NCBI GenBank assembly: GCA_008508345.1
Contig: QNGE01003296.1
Span: 1 to 64,000 of the forward strand
DNA length: 64,000 bases
Direction: 5' to 3'
From: Paragonimus westermani
Lineage: Eukaryota; Platyhelminthes; Trematoda; Plagiorchiida; Troglotrematidae
The notes under the pieces were generated by a model. That model was not told the DNA's origin, ran no database searches, and worked only from the letters and a program-made list of their open reading frames with translations. The translations under genes and the position numbers were made by a program. This document shows, in pieces, positions 35,231 through 47,400 of the stretch; the stretch's first letter is position 1, and each line of letters starts with the position of its first letter.

Positions 35231-38070
35231 CTGGTTTGCCAAAACACAAGTTACACTGGCGATGTTTGATACACAGAGCCTTAAGAGACTAACGACAAGG
35301 TGAGAGCTTACCAAACCGTTGAAAACAGCCATCGTCGAGATGTGTTAACTTTTATGGGAAAGCGAAAAAAATGATTCCAATAATTCTGGTAACACTGAAA
35401 GAAGCACCAGCTCAATCTAATCAGTTAGTCTACGACCAGTAGAAAGTGAGTTATTCATGTTCATACCTCATAACGAGACGACTTTTTGTGACAATGTCAC
35501 TCTTTGGTTGTGCTAATAGTTTATTGATTTTTGCATTAACCATATGAGTAAAACAAACTATTCTTATCACTATTACTGTCCACTATAAACTAAAGATTGA
35601 AGTTGTACTGTTCGAGGCTACTCTACTTTTTTGGGAAAAAGAGTGGTAATGTAATAAACACCTTTAATTTTGGGATTGTGGTTTGTTTGTTGTTAACCTG
35701 GTTTTGTGTGGTTAACCTGACTTTTCTGGTTGTAACAAGCCGCCTAACGCATATTGTACTGAACATTTTTATCTGCCAATTTTATCTGTTGCTCAACTGG
35801 ATAGTATTGTTCTCTTTCTTCGATTATTTCTTGCAGTTATTTTCCTAAAAACACCGAGAACAGTAATTACAGCTGTCACACTAGCACTTGGATGATATTG
35901 TCTGTGGGCTTAGAGCTGACTGACACTCGAGGTGACAGTACGGTTTGTAAGTCTCTCCCAGAATAATCATCGGAAAATTAAACAACTTACAAAATAAGTT
36001 ATTTGACTTATGGAGAGCGAGATCTGACAGGAATATCTTCTTTAGGTTGTTTGTTGTATGATTTCACACTAGAATCAATCAACGAAACAAATGTGCAAAG
36101 GAGACGAATTGGTGCTAGACAAACATTAGAGAGAAAGAAACCAGAGAAAAAATGAGAGGTACAGTGCAGTCTGACTTGCAGAGGCGATCTCTTAGAACAG
36201 TTGATGATACGTGTGTGAAGGTGAGAAAGTTATTTGAATCGACATCAAACAATGTAAAACCAAACAGTCAAATAATTTCTGGTGTTAAGTTCGGGAGTGG
36301 TTATTCTACCCCGACTTATTTTGTCAATAAAAAAATGTTGCGCACATGACAGAGAGGTGGAATCCAAGGTTCCGCGAGTTTACCTGAACCATTTGAATGA
36401 AAGGGTCAAGTAACCTATTAGATATTTCATATCAGAATATGAACCAACAATCCAAAAATTATCAGACTACTGATCGAATAGAACACACAGTCTCTAATAA
36501 ACCTAATGGATACGTTGTAATTGAACCAGTGAAACAATGGCCAAGAAGACATACACAGTTGTGATAGGGTCAAAGACTAGTCATTATATAATGATTAATA
36601 ATTAAGTGTGATATTTTTCACAGCTTTGATTAATTTTGGTTAAAAATATGAACCTATATACAGTGAACATCATTTATCAGGAACGTTGGCAACAGTTTCA
36701 TCAGAACTACAGTAACAGTCTGTAACGGTAAATTAAGTCATCAAGCTTTAGACATTTTAAGAATACAGGTTTTCCAGGTATTTTGCGGTTCTAATATTCA
36801 CTTTCAGATCATTTTTAGCATGGATTCCAAGTGAGGTTGCTTAACACAAAACGACTGTCGCATATAACGAGCGAGCGATTGGTTAGTAGCCGTGAACCAA
36901 TGGGTGCAAGACAAAACCAATTCAGAGCGTATAAAATTCAGACGAAAAACGTCTATCCATACTGCCATCCAATCGATGATACAACCTCTTCAAACAATGT
37001 GGCATTACATATACCCAACAACATTACTACTGAGCGTGATGCATTTTGCGTTTATGGTTGAGGCACAATGTAAGTGCATTTTGTTGGGAATCGTCACGAT
37101 GTGCTGTGAGAGATAGGTTGAGTTCTGACAATCCATGTTTGTATAGACTTCAAGCCTTCGGCAAAACATAAGTGAACATAGATGGTCTGAGTGTTCATCA
37201 ACTATGTCATGGAGAGCTGCTTCTAATCGACTGAGTGAAATCAAGAAAAACGCACAATGGAAGTGAGCCTACTTTCCGTGTCTCCGCGTCCGAAGGCTAG
37301 TTCAGACAATTTTTCTGGTAAAGTCGCGATACCAAGCTAACTGTGACCGAATGTAGTCATGTCAATTAGTTTCGCCTCTTGTTGCGGTTGTTTTGCATGT
37401 ACCAAAGTCAGTCGGACTTGTAGGAGGACTGCACATAAACGTGTATCCAGAAGAGCTTTAGAGCGTTTAGCCGGTTTGCCTGTCAATCGCAAATTGTTTG
37501 AAGTACTTCAACTTGTGAATTACGTAGATATCACGTTTAAAGAGTGTAAAATATGAATATATACTACACTACTAGGCTAGCTGAGCATTATGGGAACAGT
37601 AGATGTCAGATATTTACCTCAGCCACCTGTCCGATTTCGACAGCTGAGTTTAACTGTGTTGCTCAGCAGAAAAGAAGAGCCTGGGTTAAAAATGTCTGAG
37701 ATGTATTTTCCTCCTTGAGACGGCTACTGCGATAAAACGTTCGAGTTGAGTTTCCAAACCAGCTACAAACAGTTCAGTTTGGTTTAATCAGGCAAGGCTC
37801 CCTGAACGGTAGATCGCTTGTGGAGATCCTTTAAAGTGTAGAGATATGAAGTTTGTACGCACTTAAACGATTCCGTATAACTTCTTTGTCCGAGTGAGTT
37901 CACGTAACATAACTTGATCGTCCACTGCTTATAACTCATAATTCATAATATTATTACAGACGTTAGATTAGTGCCAAAGTGTGCATACTAGCAGTAAGAT
38001 TCTTCAAACAACAAACAATACTGTGGATTTATTTTGCAAAGTTACTTCTTTAATTGTTATCTTCTTACAG
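35231..38070. other. Non-coding stretch upstream of the CUB exons
   Basis: The CUB gene should have a 5' exon with a signal peptide here or further left, ending one base into a codon. I could not identify it. The hydrophobic frame at 35597-35848 is T-rich and lacks a clear donor, so it was not accepted. Confidence 0.4.
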
Positions 38071-38213
38071 CGGATTGTTACAATGGAGTGGTCGTATCCA
38101 CTAGCCCGATCATTTATCCATCAAGTGGAAGTTACCCACCAAATGCCTTCTGTAATTGGCGAATGGAAGTCCTCGCCGGTACGCGGGTGAAGACAACGTT
38201 CACTTCAGTATCC
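38071..38213 (+). CDS. CUB domain 1, first-half exon
   Basis: The exon follows the acceptor TTCTTACAG and ends at the donor GTAAGT (38214). It starts with two bases of a split codon and ends on a codon boundary. The peptide runs DCYNGVVVSTSPIIYPSSGS, then YPPNAFCNWRMEV and TRVKTTFTSVS. This is the first half of a CUB domain: first Cys, the P-x-x-YP turn, the N-x-x-C-x-W motif with the second Cys, then a hydrophobic strand. CUB domains are extracellular beta-sandwiches in proteases, receptors and matrix proteins. It joins in phase to the exon at 38539. The upstream exon was not found, so the gene start is unknown. Confidence 0.8.
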
Positions 38214-38460
38214 GTAAGTCCACCAATGCTTAGAAATGGTTCGTTATACTTCCTAGTTGACTCAAGAGTTTTGTATTCCCCCCCAAACTCAACGACTTTT
38301 GCATTCCGCTTTCAATTTGCAAAGTTATACAGGCTGTGTTTTGCTTAAAACTTGTTTAAAGTAAACAATCCTGAAGGCCACTGGACCGGAATTACTAATC
38401 CTGAAGTTTGCACGTCAGCCAGCCTTTAAACATAACTTCTAAAAACAAGCAGTAACAAGG

Positions 38461-38483
38461 ACCCAACTCAAGTTGAGTTGGGT
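38461..38483. repeat. Near-perfect palindrome in a CUB intron
   Basis: ACCCAACTCAA at 38461-38471 and TTGAGTTGGGT at 38473-38483 are exact reverse complements with one base between them. It sits in the 325 bp intron between the two exons of CUB domain 1. In the pre-mRNA it would form an 11 bp stem only if the turn opens some pairs. Confidence 0.8.
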
Positions 38484-38538
38484 ACAATGACTACGAACAA
38501 AGTTTCTTCAGTAAAATGTATATATTTTCATTTTCCAG

Positions 38539-38731
38539 ATCGAATCGTCCACCACGCCATACAATGACTTTTTGCTCGTGTTCGATGGGCCCACTTGCAC
38601 GTCACCTATTTTGGCCAAAATAACTGGATCATCAACACCCACAATTACTTCCAGTGACAACAGCACTTCGCTTATGTTCATTTCCAATGCAGTCACGCAG
38701 TCAACTGGATTTACTGCCACATTCGCCTCAA
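38539..38731 (+). CDS. CUB domain 1, second-half exon
   Basis: It follows the acceptor TTTTCCAG and ends one base into a codon before the donor GTAAAC. The peptide includes YNDFLLVFDGPTC, then ILAKITG, PTITSSDNSTSLMFIS and STGFTATFAS. These are the second-half CUB features: D-F-L-x-V-F-D-G, a TG turn, P-x-I-T-S-x-x-N, a hydrophobic F strand, and the closing GF-x-A-x-F strand. The usual fourth Cys is missing, leaving the third (GPTC) unpaired within the domain. The final single base joins the two starting bases of the exon at 41740. Confidence 0.82.
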
Positions 38732-41700
38732 GTAAACTTTAGTACTTTTTGGTGAAAAAGTTGTTTTCCCCCATATCTTTGTTTATAGACCGCAGTTTTT
38801 CCGGTTAAACAGTGGCGATCATTTTGTTTGAAGTTCGACGATTAACGCAACACATGGATGACGAAATACCATGGTTGCGAAGCCTCCTAGATGTTTGCTC
38901 ACGACTACGTTATCCGTTTTTTCAAGGACCGTCGGTGTTTATGTTTATTGTAGTCAGAAGCTTAATATTGTTGTCCAAGACTTCAACAGTTAAGGGACCA
39001 GATATGCTGAGGAGCTTGTTTGGTTAGGACGTCAAAGACAGGTTGGTACATATCTGATAGCTAGAAGCACCAGCTAAATATCTGTGATCGTCTAAAAACG
39101 ACCATTCCAATCGTAACTGGGTATATCGTTTGATGATACAAGTGCTTGTGTGAGTTCGCAGTGAAATGTAGGTTAATCAACCACGATCACTTTCATGCTA
39201 TTGAATTTTCCTTAACACATTCTGAAATCCTTTGCAATATCACATAACAGTTTTTTCCAACTTGTTTGTCACTAACATTGCGGAACCTTCGCTCGCCCGG
39301 TTGAATCTTCCAAAGCACCCACTACGGGTAAGTCCCATTTGGCTAAATACTAGAGCAAACAGAATTCGTAATGTGTTATTTACTTTGAACGGAATGGTTG
39401 TTATCGCCCACTAATTCTCGTTCCGTTTTCCATCTTTGTAGATACGCCAACTGCAAAATTGACAAGTGAATTCTGTTTTTGAGTGAATAGTGTTTGTAAT
39501 CGTCCATGACTTTATTTATTGGTGAAAATTTTGTTTACTGTGTAAGGTGCACTGAAAAACATAACAATGTGCATGCACTAAAACCAGTGCAGATGTTGAG
39601 GGAACCACAAAAGTGTAATAACTGGTGAAACCCAGGCAAGTCTTTGCTCTGATATACTGAGTTCATTTTGCCGCAGCTTGCTGTGAAAACGAACGAACAA
39701 ATTAAAATAAGTAACTCCGGAAAAGCTGGAACATGTAATTTTTTGGTTTTGTGCAGAGGGGCAATGACAAGTATATCAGAGATTGGAATAAATCAAAGAT
39801 GAATTCATCTTCTGCACAGCTCAAAACACCAGCTAGAAAACTCAGACTTCTAAGAGCACACTTAATTTATTTTGTCTGTGGTTGCATCGGTTATATGCGG
39901 TGAACTCGAAATAGGTTCCTAGAAGAAATCAAAATATCAACGTTAGCAGGGTAGCCGTTGATGAGATTGAATAGTACTGTGGGTCGTTTTAGCTACCGAT
40001 GCATAAATAACCATTTCTAATAGGTTTTTCCCATAACGTTTTGCGCATATCTTGCAAATTCGAATGCTTACTTGCGTCCACTGTTTGCATTGTTAATGAT
40101 TTGTACTGATGGCCTGGACACCAAAAATCTGACCTAACCTACCCGGAGAGCAGTTTGCGAAACACAGTTAAGGTCACCGCGGTCCTCTTATGCGTGCATT
40201 CGAGTTGATTGCTGAAACGTACTCATTCGCAGCAGCACTAATCAGCGCGGATCTACGGAAGGTGTAAACTATTGTATATAGGATATATCGTCCGGAATGT
40301 AACAGATTTTCTTTAATGGTAATGACTACATTGTGACTTCGACAGTAGTGTGTTTTGGTATCCAATATAACTGAGAAACCAGCCGTTAACTTGTAGAAGC
40401 TCTCCATTCTGTCAGTGCGTTCGTAAGGCGTGGCTCACACGTAATCGGAGTATTAACTTACATAAACTGAACATAACCCGCATTAGATTTGTACATCACT
40501 CACAAAAAGTGTACACAAGGGTTTAGATATCATAAATCGGGTGTGCCTAAGGGCAGGTTAACAAACCAGAGGTCAACAAGGTTACCTCAACGAAACGTCT
40601 ACCAGAATTCACCTCATGCCAGAGAGAGAGATACAGCTCTTGCAAGAAGAAAACTGGATTCTTCAATTTACAGGATCTGACTGAACAAGCCAGCTGAAAC
40701 CACTCATTAGATGCAATCATTGTTTTAGACACCGAGTGACACTGTAATCAATCCGGAAGAGCGATGCTGGTCAGTACGCAATGCAGGCTTATGAGTAGCC
40801 GGTGAGAATAACGCGGCAGCGTTCTGTGCAAAAAAACCTTCTACACAACATCAGAGGCAAACGTGATACTCACTCCATGAGAAATAGTATCAAATAACGA
40901 TGAGTTAAAGGTCACAGGAATGGCTCAGTTTACAGTTTTTTCTATCAAAAAAGCTCAAAAATCATAAAATCTATTTAGTAAGTAATTAAGTGATTAGAGA
41001 TCAACTCAAAAATTTTATTGACCCGAGCTGAATAGTGAACTGCTAAGATAGCCCGCATCAATACGTGATCTGATTAATTAACATGGTTGAAAAACATTTT
41101 TGGATAAGTAAATCGTTACAGTTAGAAACCTGGAACAGTTATCACTATAAAGATTTTTACTGAAATGTGGACAGTATGAGTACGTAAACAGTTAAAAATA
41201 CATACAGATGAGTGTTCGTAGACAGTAGCGATAAACAGGCACTCAACAAATATCACTATTTCTATGAAAGATTTAGTGAATGGTTACTAAACTTCAATTG
41301 CGTTGATCTTAAGAAAACGTGGATACTGACTGAGTGCTGCCGAGTGCAAATGAACTGTCACCTGATTGATTGTAAAGATCATTGCCTGGAATGGATGTCG
41401 GCGACCTAACGAGGTTTTTTCATATTAACTTTTGATTCACTATACGTTACCATGTATGGTTAAATATTGCGGGATCAATAGACGATGGTTACCTACACGG
41501 GACAAGACCTCTCGTTTCAAGATCTGGTTGATAAATCCACATCTCTAATTGTACACGTATTGCGTATATTGTATATATATATTGTATGTTGTGAACGTTC
41601 TACATGCCACAGATTTCTCATTGAAGTCCAACAAATGATGCTTCAATGTTCAAGCTTATTTGGTGCGGGTTGGTATGTTAGCACATCATAAAAATTTATA

Positions 41701-41739
41701 ATATGCGTTCATTTTTCTCCTTTTATCACCTTTGACTAG
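38732..41739 (+). other. Intron between CUB domains 1 and 2
   Basis: This stretch of about 3 kb runs from GTAAAC to TTTGACTAG and joins phase 1 ends. No further CUB exon or other gene was seen in it. Confidence 0.6.
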
Positions 41740-41873
41740 CAACTTGTGGTGGAACGCTGACTGATGATACAGGTACACTGGATGGCACCAATATGGGAGG
41801 TGGTAACATATGCATTTGGCACATCAATACAGCCAGCACTAGAAAGGTTACTTTGTCAGTCTCTGAGGTCAAG
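41740..41873 (+). CDS. CUB domain 2, first-half exon
   Basis: It follows the acceptor TTTGACTAG and ends on a codon boundary at the donor GTAAGG. After the split codon the peptide reads TCGGTLTDDTG, then GGGNICIWHINT and KVTLSVSEVK. This is a CUB first half: TCGG start, N-x-C-x-W with the second Cys, then a strand before the domain midpoint. The exon begins with two bases of a codon and ends in phase 0, exactly as the first exon of CUB 1 does, so the pair of exons is a duplicated module. Confidence 0.8.
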
Positions 41874-44265
41874 GTAAGGAAGAAAGTCCACGGTTTTCGT
41901 TTGAATTATTTCGTGATGATTAACATTTCAGAGAAGTGTAACACCTTCGTTTTTACTCAGTTGGTTGATTGCAGTAGTAAGTCAGCGAAGGACGCTTCCA
42001 ACATTTTCAGGAAATGTACAGAGTACTCACCGTATCACAACTTCAGTAGATTAGTAAAGGAAGTCACTGACTCGGATTCAAAGTTGATTACTGCACAAAA
42101 CTATTTCAAGGTTCAAAAACAATCGTACTAATTAAAGGAACCAGCAGACGCAGTTACCCGTATACACATATGTGACTAAACATAGTCGACTGTGTTCAAT
42201 GGTGATAAGAAAGGCCACGTTACGGATTTAGACTTGAGACATGCGGAGTTTTCGACATCCCTTCGAAAGAGAAACGGTAACTCCATTAAATACACGCTTT
42301 CTTTATTCGGATTAAAGTTTGCAGGTTTTGACACGACAAAATTGCTTGAATTCAAACAATTGATCCTAGTATACAAATCTTCTAACTTTGTCAAATTTTC
42401 TAAAAAGAAAATGTATTCCATACTGTGGTTTTATGTAACATCTAAACATTTTATTTAACGGGATATAGGTGATACTCAGTTTTCAGAGTGTATCTGACAG
42501 TGATCATTAAGACACTGATGATCGGTTTCTATATCAGGAGTAGATAGAAAAACATGGGTATATTCTGATATATCAAATAGTAAGAAACTTGCTTTTTGAG
42601 AAGTAGGAATAAACCAGTATTTCCAAATAGTTTTAGGCGGATATCGAATAACATATGGTTTATCTTTGAGCTCAATAGAGCTTGCAACTTTCTTATAGAG
42701 TACTGAAAATATGGTCCTTTTTGGAGTGTACCACACCATTTTCCGTGCCACCTAGAAAACTTTGTATTAAAAATCTGGGTGGATGTGACCACACCTAGTT
42801 TGCTTGTTACGGCAAAGTGGCCGTATGACTTAACGAGTCCCAAAGACTAAGAAACCCGCCTGAGCATATATAAGACGAGTCCTCTCATCCTCAGCCGCAC
42901 TTGAAAAAATTGGGTCTTCATTTACATCCTTGGTTTCAGGGGTTTAACTCATTAGCTTCCATCTGGATGAATTGTGCTGTCATAAACGAAACTGAAGTTT
43001 CTTCCAGATGATGGGCTGCGTGATAGTTAGTTTCTTTAAAGCTAATTTTGTGTTTCAGATGTATTATAAAACCGATTGTTTGTAGGAACCGTGTTTTCAC
43101 AAGTTAGTTTAACTAATGATCATCGGAAACTAAGCTGATGGCTGAACTCCGTACACCAACTGTATAAAAATGTGGATTGGATCAAGTAGTCGTTTTTAAC
43201 AGTGTATTCATTTAAATTTGAAAGTGAGTTCCACCTCATCCATGTTGTTCGTGTATACAGTTCAATGGTTAGATAAAAGTACATGCGCATTTAAAGTTGG
43301 TATCTCATTAGCGAGTTACTTTTGCTACTCTTCAGAAACTCAGCGGGGTCTGTAGATCATTTCATACCTCAAGCGTAGTTGGAGCACTGACAACAGTCAA
43401 AGAACCAGTGGTTGGATTCCGGTGAACCTTAACCACCAAACATAACCTGCATATACTACTTTGAAACATTAGGTACCGTTCAAATATAAAAACCAGTGCT
43501 CCACTCAAAAAGAGACTGACGAAGTGTTACAATACCTATTCACTGAACGAAGACTATATGGAATACGCATATGGCTTTTCTGATAACCACGCAACCGAAT
43601 TTCCTAAAATCTATTTGTTTCACAGTGCAACTTGTAAGTAATCAAATTACTTTTAAAAATTCGTGCAATCGTTGATCCTAAGCTTAATTTTAACATCCGC
43701 AGAATAAAACCCACTTTGCGAACACTGTGAGAAAGCAAATTTAGCAGTGTCGTTGCGATGGTAACGAGGCAATGTGATTTGTGTTTGCTATTTCCTGTGC
43801 CAGGATTTCACTTTAATCTATCGAAAAATGTACGCCAACACAAACAAAGTTTAGGAACTCGTAAAGCAGTGAGCCTATTCGTGCGTTTATTCACACATTC
43901 GCTATCTCCTCCGACGGCAAAACGTTGACTAGGTACTGCCATGAAGTACTGTTTAAATAACTCGGTTGTCTTCCGTGCCGCAGAGGTATTCAATATCGTT
44001 CATTCTCGGTCGCTGTGTAAAGTTGAAACGTCATTTGTTGCATTGAAAGTAAAAACGTTTACCGTCCTTCGTTAATTTGATGTCTTTCGTCCTGTTAATC
44101 TGTTGGCCATCTCTTGCCTTAGCGGTAGTGCGCGTTAAACTTATGGTGTTCATTCTTAGATGGCTTGAAATCAATACTCTGCCTTTCTATGATCCACCAA
44201 AATCATAACGTCACGTGTATTATACCACATGGATTACAAACCCTTGCCTATTTTTTAATCTATAG
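41874..44265 (+). other. Intron within CUB domain 2
   Basis: This stretch of about 2.4 kb runs from GTAAGG to TTTTTTAATCTATAG. Small frames at 42176-42843 on both strands have no recognisable domain. Confidence 0.6.
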
Positions 44266-44431
44266 GGCGCCACCTTCGACCAATGGTATAAAATTTTTAA
44301 TGGAGGTACCTGCGCAAATGGCGGGACAAAGAGATTTGGCACCACGATTCCAGCATACGTCGTTCAAACGAATGTCAGCGAGTTGGTGGTGGTTAGTTAT
44401 GGAATTCCAATACGTGCCACTTACACAGCAG
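44266..44431 (+). CDS. CUB domain 2, second-half exon
   Basis: It follows TTTTTTAATCTATAG and ends one base into a codon at the donor GTGAGC. The peptide contains FDQWYKIFNGGTCANGG, then TTIPAYVVQTNVSELVVVSY and IRATYTA. It shows the third Cys in an NGGTC turn, the P-x-x-x-x-Q-T-N loop, a hydrophobic strand and the closing RATYTA strand. The fourth Cys is again missing, as in CUB 1. The open phase 1 end shows that at least one more exon follows downstream. Confidence 0.78.
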
Positions 44432-47400
44432 GTGAGCAGTGTGTTGTCTGAAGGAACCCCACGAATTTCCTCTTGGGTTATGTGGATCTCTAAATGGCTG
44501 TCTCCGTTAGGGTAACCCGAGAAATGAGTGATGGCTATTAGAGCTTTTAAGAATGTTTTGAGTTTGAACAAACAATTCACAACATAAAAAATTTTAACAG
44601 ACTAAAACGGATTCAATGCAGGTCCTTCTTTTTTGTTTGAACCCGTGTGTCTGGTACAGACCAGGAGAGTTCATGCTTAATTTTGCTACAAACATGTACA
44701 CAGGTTCCAAATATCCGTAGAGTCTCTTAGCACATGTTTGTAAACCCACCCTTAGAGATGACTTGAGAAGTTTAGATCCGGTTTGCACTCATCCATAAAA
44801 GAGAATCGTAAACAGGTCAGCAAAGGTCTTAGTTGTGCATCCGGGACCAGCAGAAGAGAATTTTGACTAGAACTGACCTTAGCGTTTACGCACTCGCACA
44901 TGATGAAGCTGCTCCGACAGTTGTGTCTTCAATACGATGAAATTTAAGCAACTCATAGAAAGACAACACGTGGGGTGGAGAGATGGCTGAAGGAATACAA
45001 TGAAACTTCGGCAAGGGTACTCATTTTTTGGTGACAGTCTTGAACCATAAAGAATGATCAGACTTGAACGCTTAGGTTGGAAAGTGTATACGGAGAATGT
45101 TGGTCCATCTAATTGTCAAGATTTCCAAAATTGCAATTTACCGTGTGACATCTTCGGAACTTGCATTAATCCACTAGTATTTAACCAATGGGAACCTACT
45201 GCTAGGTGTGTAAGTATGTAAATGTGCACACAAATTGGTTCACAGACTTATGGGCTGGCATATGAAACATGATGGTCAATGCATCATACATTCATCTATA
45301 AACTAGTCGAAAAGTAGAGATTTTGGACAGTCTTCTGACATACAGAATATGAGTAAACATAAATATGTTGTGGAAAGGAACACTGACGTTCATCCAGCAA
45401 ACGCGTTGAAACAGAATATTACTGCAATTTAGAACCACGTGGATAAACAAAAACCGAGATAAGGAGTCACTAAAACAAGCATGCATTTTCAGTAACGTGT
45501 GGATTACAGTTGATACACATGTAAAAGAAGCTGGAACATATATGCCAAGAAAGTATGAAGCTTAACACTTCACAATAAGCGGCCATCATCGCAAAAGTAA
45601 AGAACGCTTATCGGAGTGGGTACTTGGGAATACCGTTTTCACACAGTAATCTGCCCACCCAAAATACACGCTCGAAGGACGCCCGATTAACGGCTTGTTT
45701 CTAGGTGACAGATATAGGTCTACTAATGAGTCACCATTACGTTGTATAATCCTTTAGGCCGAGGATAGGTTTTTACTTAAATTCCTGTAACTTATTGAAG
45801 GTTGACCAATGCCGCAGGTACTTCTACATAAGATTTTAGATTGTTCCTTGTAACCCACTAACTGATACCCGTAAACCATCGTATCCATCTTTGTAACCGA
45901 AGTTAAACCTCTATCACCGGCATCGTGTGTGGTCGTCAAATTTAATAGTACAATCTTCTGGGAGGATTTAACCCGAGATGTCCACAAGATGATTTAGTGT
46001 AGTTGTGTTCAATATATTATACGATTATTCCGCTAATTGATTAGATCTGTCTGTTGTAGGCATTTCTAGGTCCAATTAGAGATCACAACAGTGTGAACAG
46101 TCAGAGAGAACTTCCAAAAATATCATATTTTACCGGGTAGCAGATGAATGTTTTGATGGATGTACACATTTTGTGATGCCCATGTTTTGTGTGCACCTGA
46201 ACCAGCGAAATGGACAAAGTGTTATCTAAGCTACGAAGCCACTTGCAAAACTCAGCAGTTTTACATAAATAATCTTGGCGATTGGTGCCAATGCAAGAAT
46301 TTCCAACAGTGTGCGGTGATAATCGCCTATGTCACTAATAGCCAACGTAATTTTCCTATTGATACGACTATCTGAGAACACGGGTAAACTTTCTGGATAC
46401 TCAGCGTGAATTGGTGGCTCCTCTGATAGCGCACATGTTGCGTTTAGACAGCATGTTCCAGTCGTTGGTGTGAATCGAACAAAAACCAAACTATTTTACG
46501 ATTGGGTTGTTTTAATCTAGTTATCACCAAACCCTTTAAGGTATCTACAAAGTTTGTGCCAAATCATTATATTAAACGTTCCATGTGGTCAGTAGTCATC
46601 GTAATCAATTCAAAGTCACAAAACGACAGCTAATCATGTTCCCATCAATGGCTCTGTCTTCTCTGTTCTCATCAGGAGCCAGTTTGGAATATGTGGTCCA
46701 AATGAAGTATTCCATGCTTCTTACGATAGCGATAGCATGGTTGAAAATATAACGTGATCTTGGACATACAGAGTGGCATCAATCCATATTTCCGCCATGA
46801 AATCTTGCTCACGAATCGTTCCCTATTGCTTTTATCCCGAAATCCACTCTACAAACGAAAAGGATGAGCACTAGTTTTTCCAAACGATCGCTTGTATTTT
46901 TACTTCTGTTATTTATTTACACATCTTACTTGGCCACATGAAAACCTTTCCTTTGTTTTATCGTGATTCTGTGTCGCAAATTCGTTTTTAAAAAAATCGT
47001 TGCTTATATCGAATTGCCAATCAGTCGGAAACAAATCGATAGTACTAAGATTTCGGTTTGCGTTTTTATCTTCCTAACTTATGGTAAGTATATTATATGT
47101 AAACCTGTTGCAGATGCTCGTGAGTGTTTTGCAGTCAAATCTGAACCAGTTGCAACGGACTAACTGGGACTGTTTCAGTTGTTGCTGAGTTTTGTTCGTT
47201 ATTTGACATAAAGAACGGAAATGAAGCGTAAACAGATACATAAGAAGATTATCGGACGACAATATTACAGATTCACTTGCAATGTGGTCAGGCTACACAT
47301 AAAGTGAAATTTACAATTAACAGGAGAAAATTTTTCCCGGCTGTATTGATAAAGGAAAAAACTTGCCAGCATTTGTAATCGGATTGGAACAGTATTCTGT

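Noticed and set aside
35597..35848. A hydrophobic 83-codon frame considered as a signal or membrane exon for the CUB gene.
   Set aside because: T-rich composition explains the hydrophobicity, and no donor with the required phase was seen.
45492..45530. An acceptor followed by a short T-C-G peptide like the start of a CUB domain.
   Set aside because: A stop comes within about ten codons and no donor is present.
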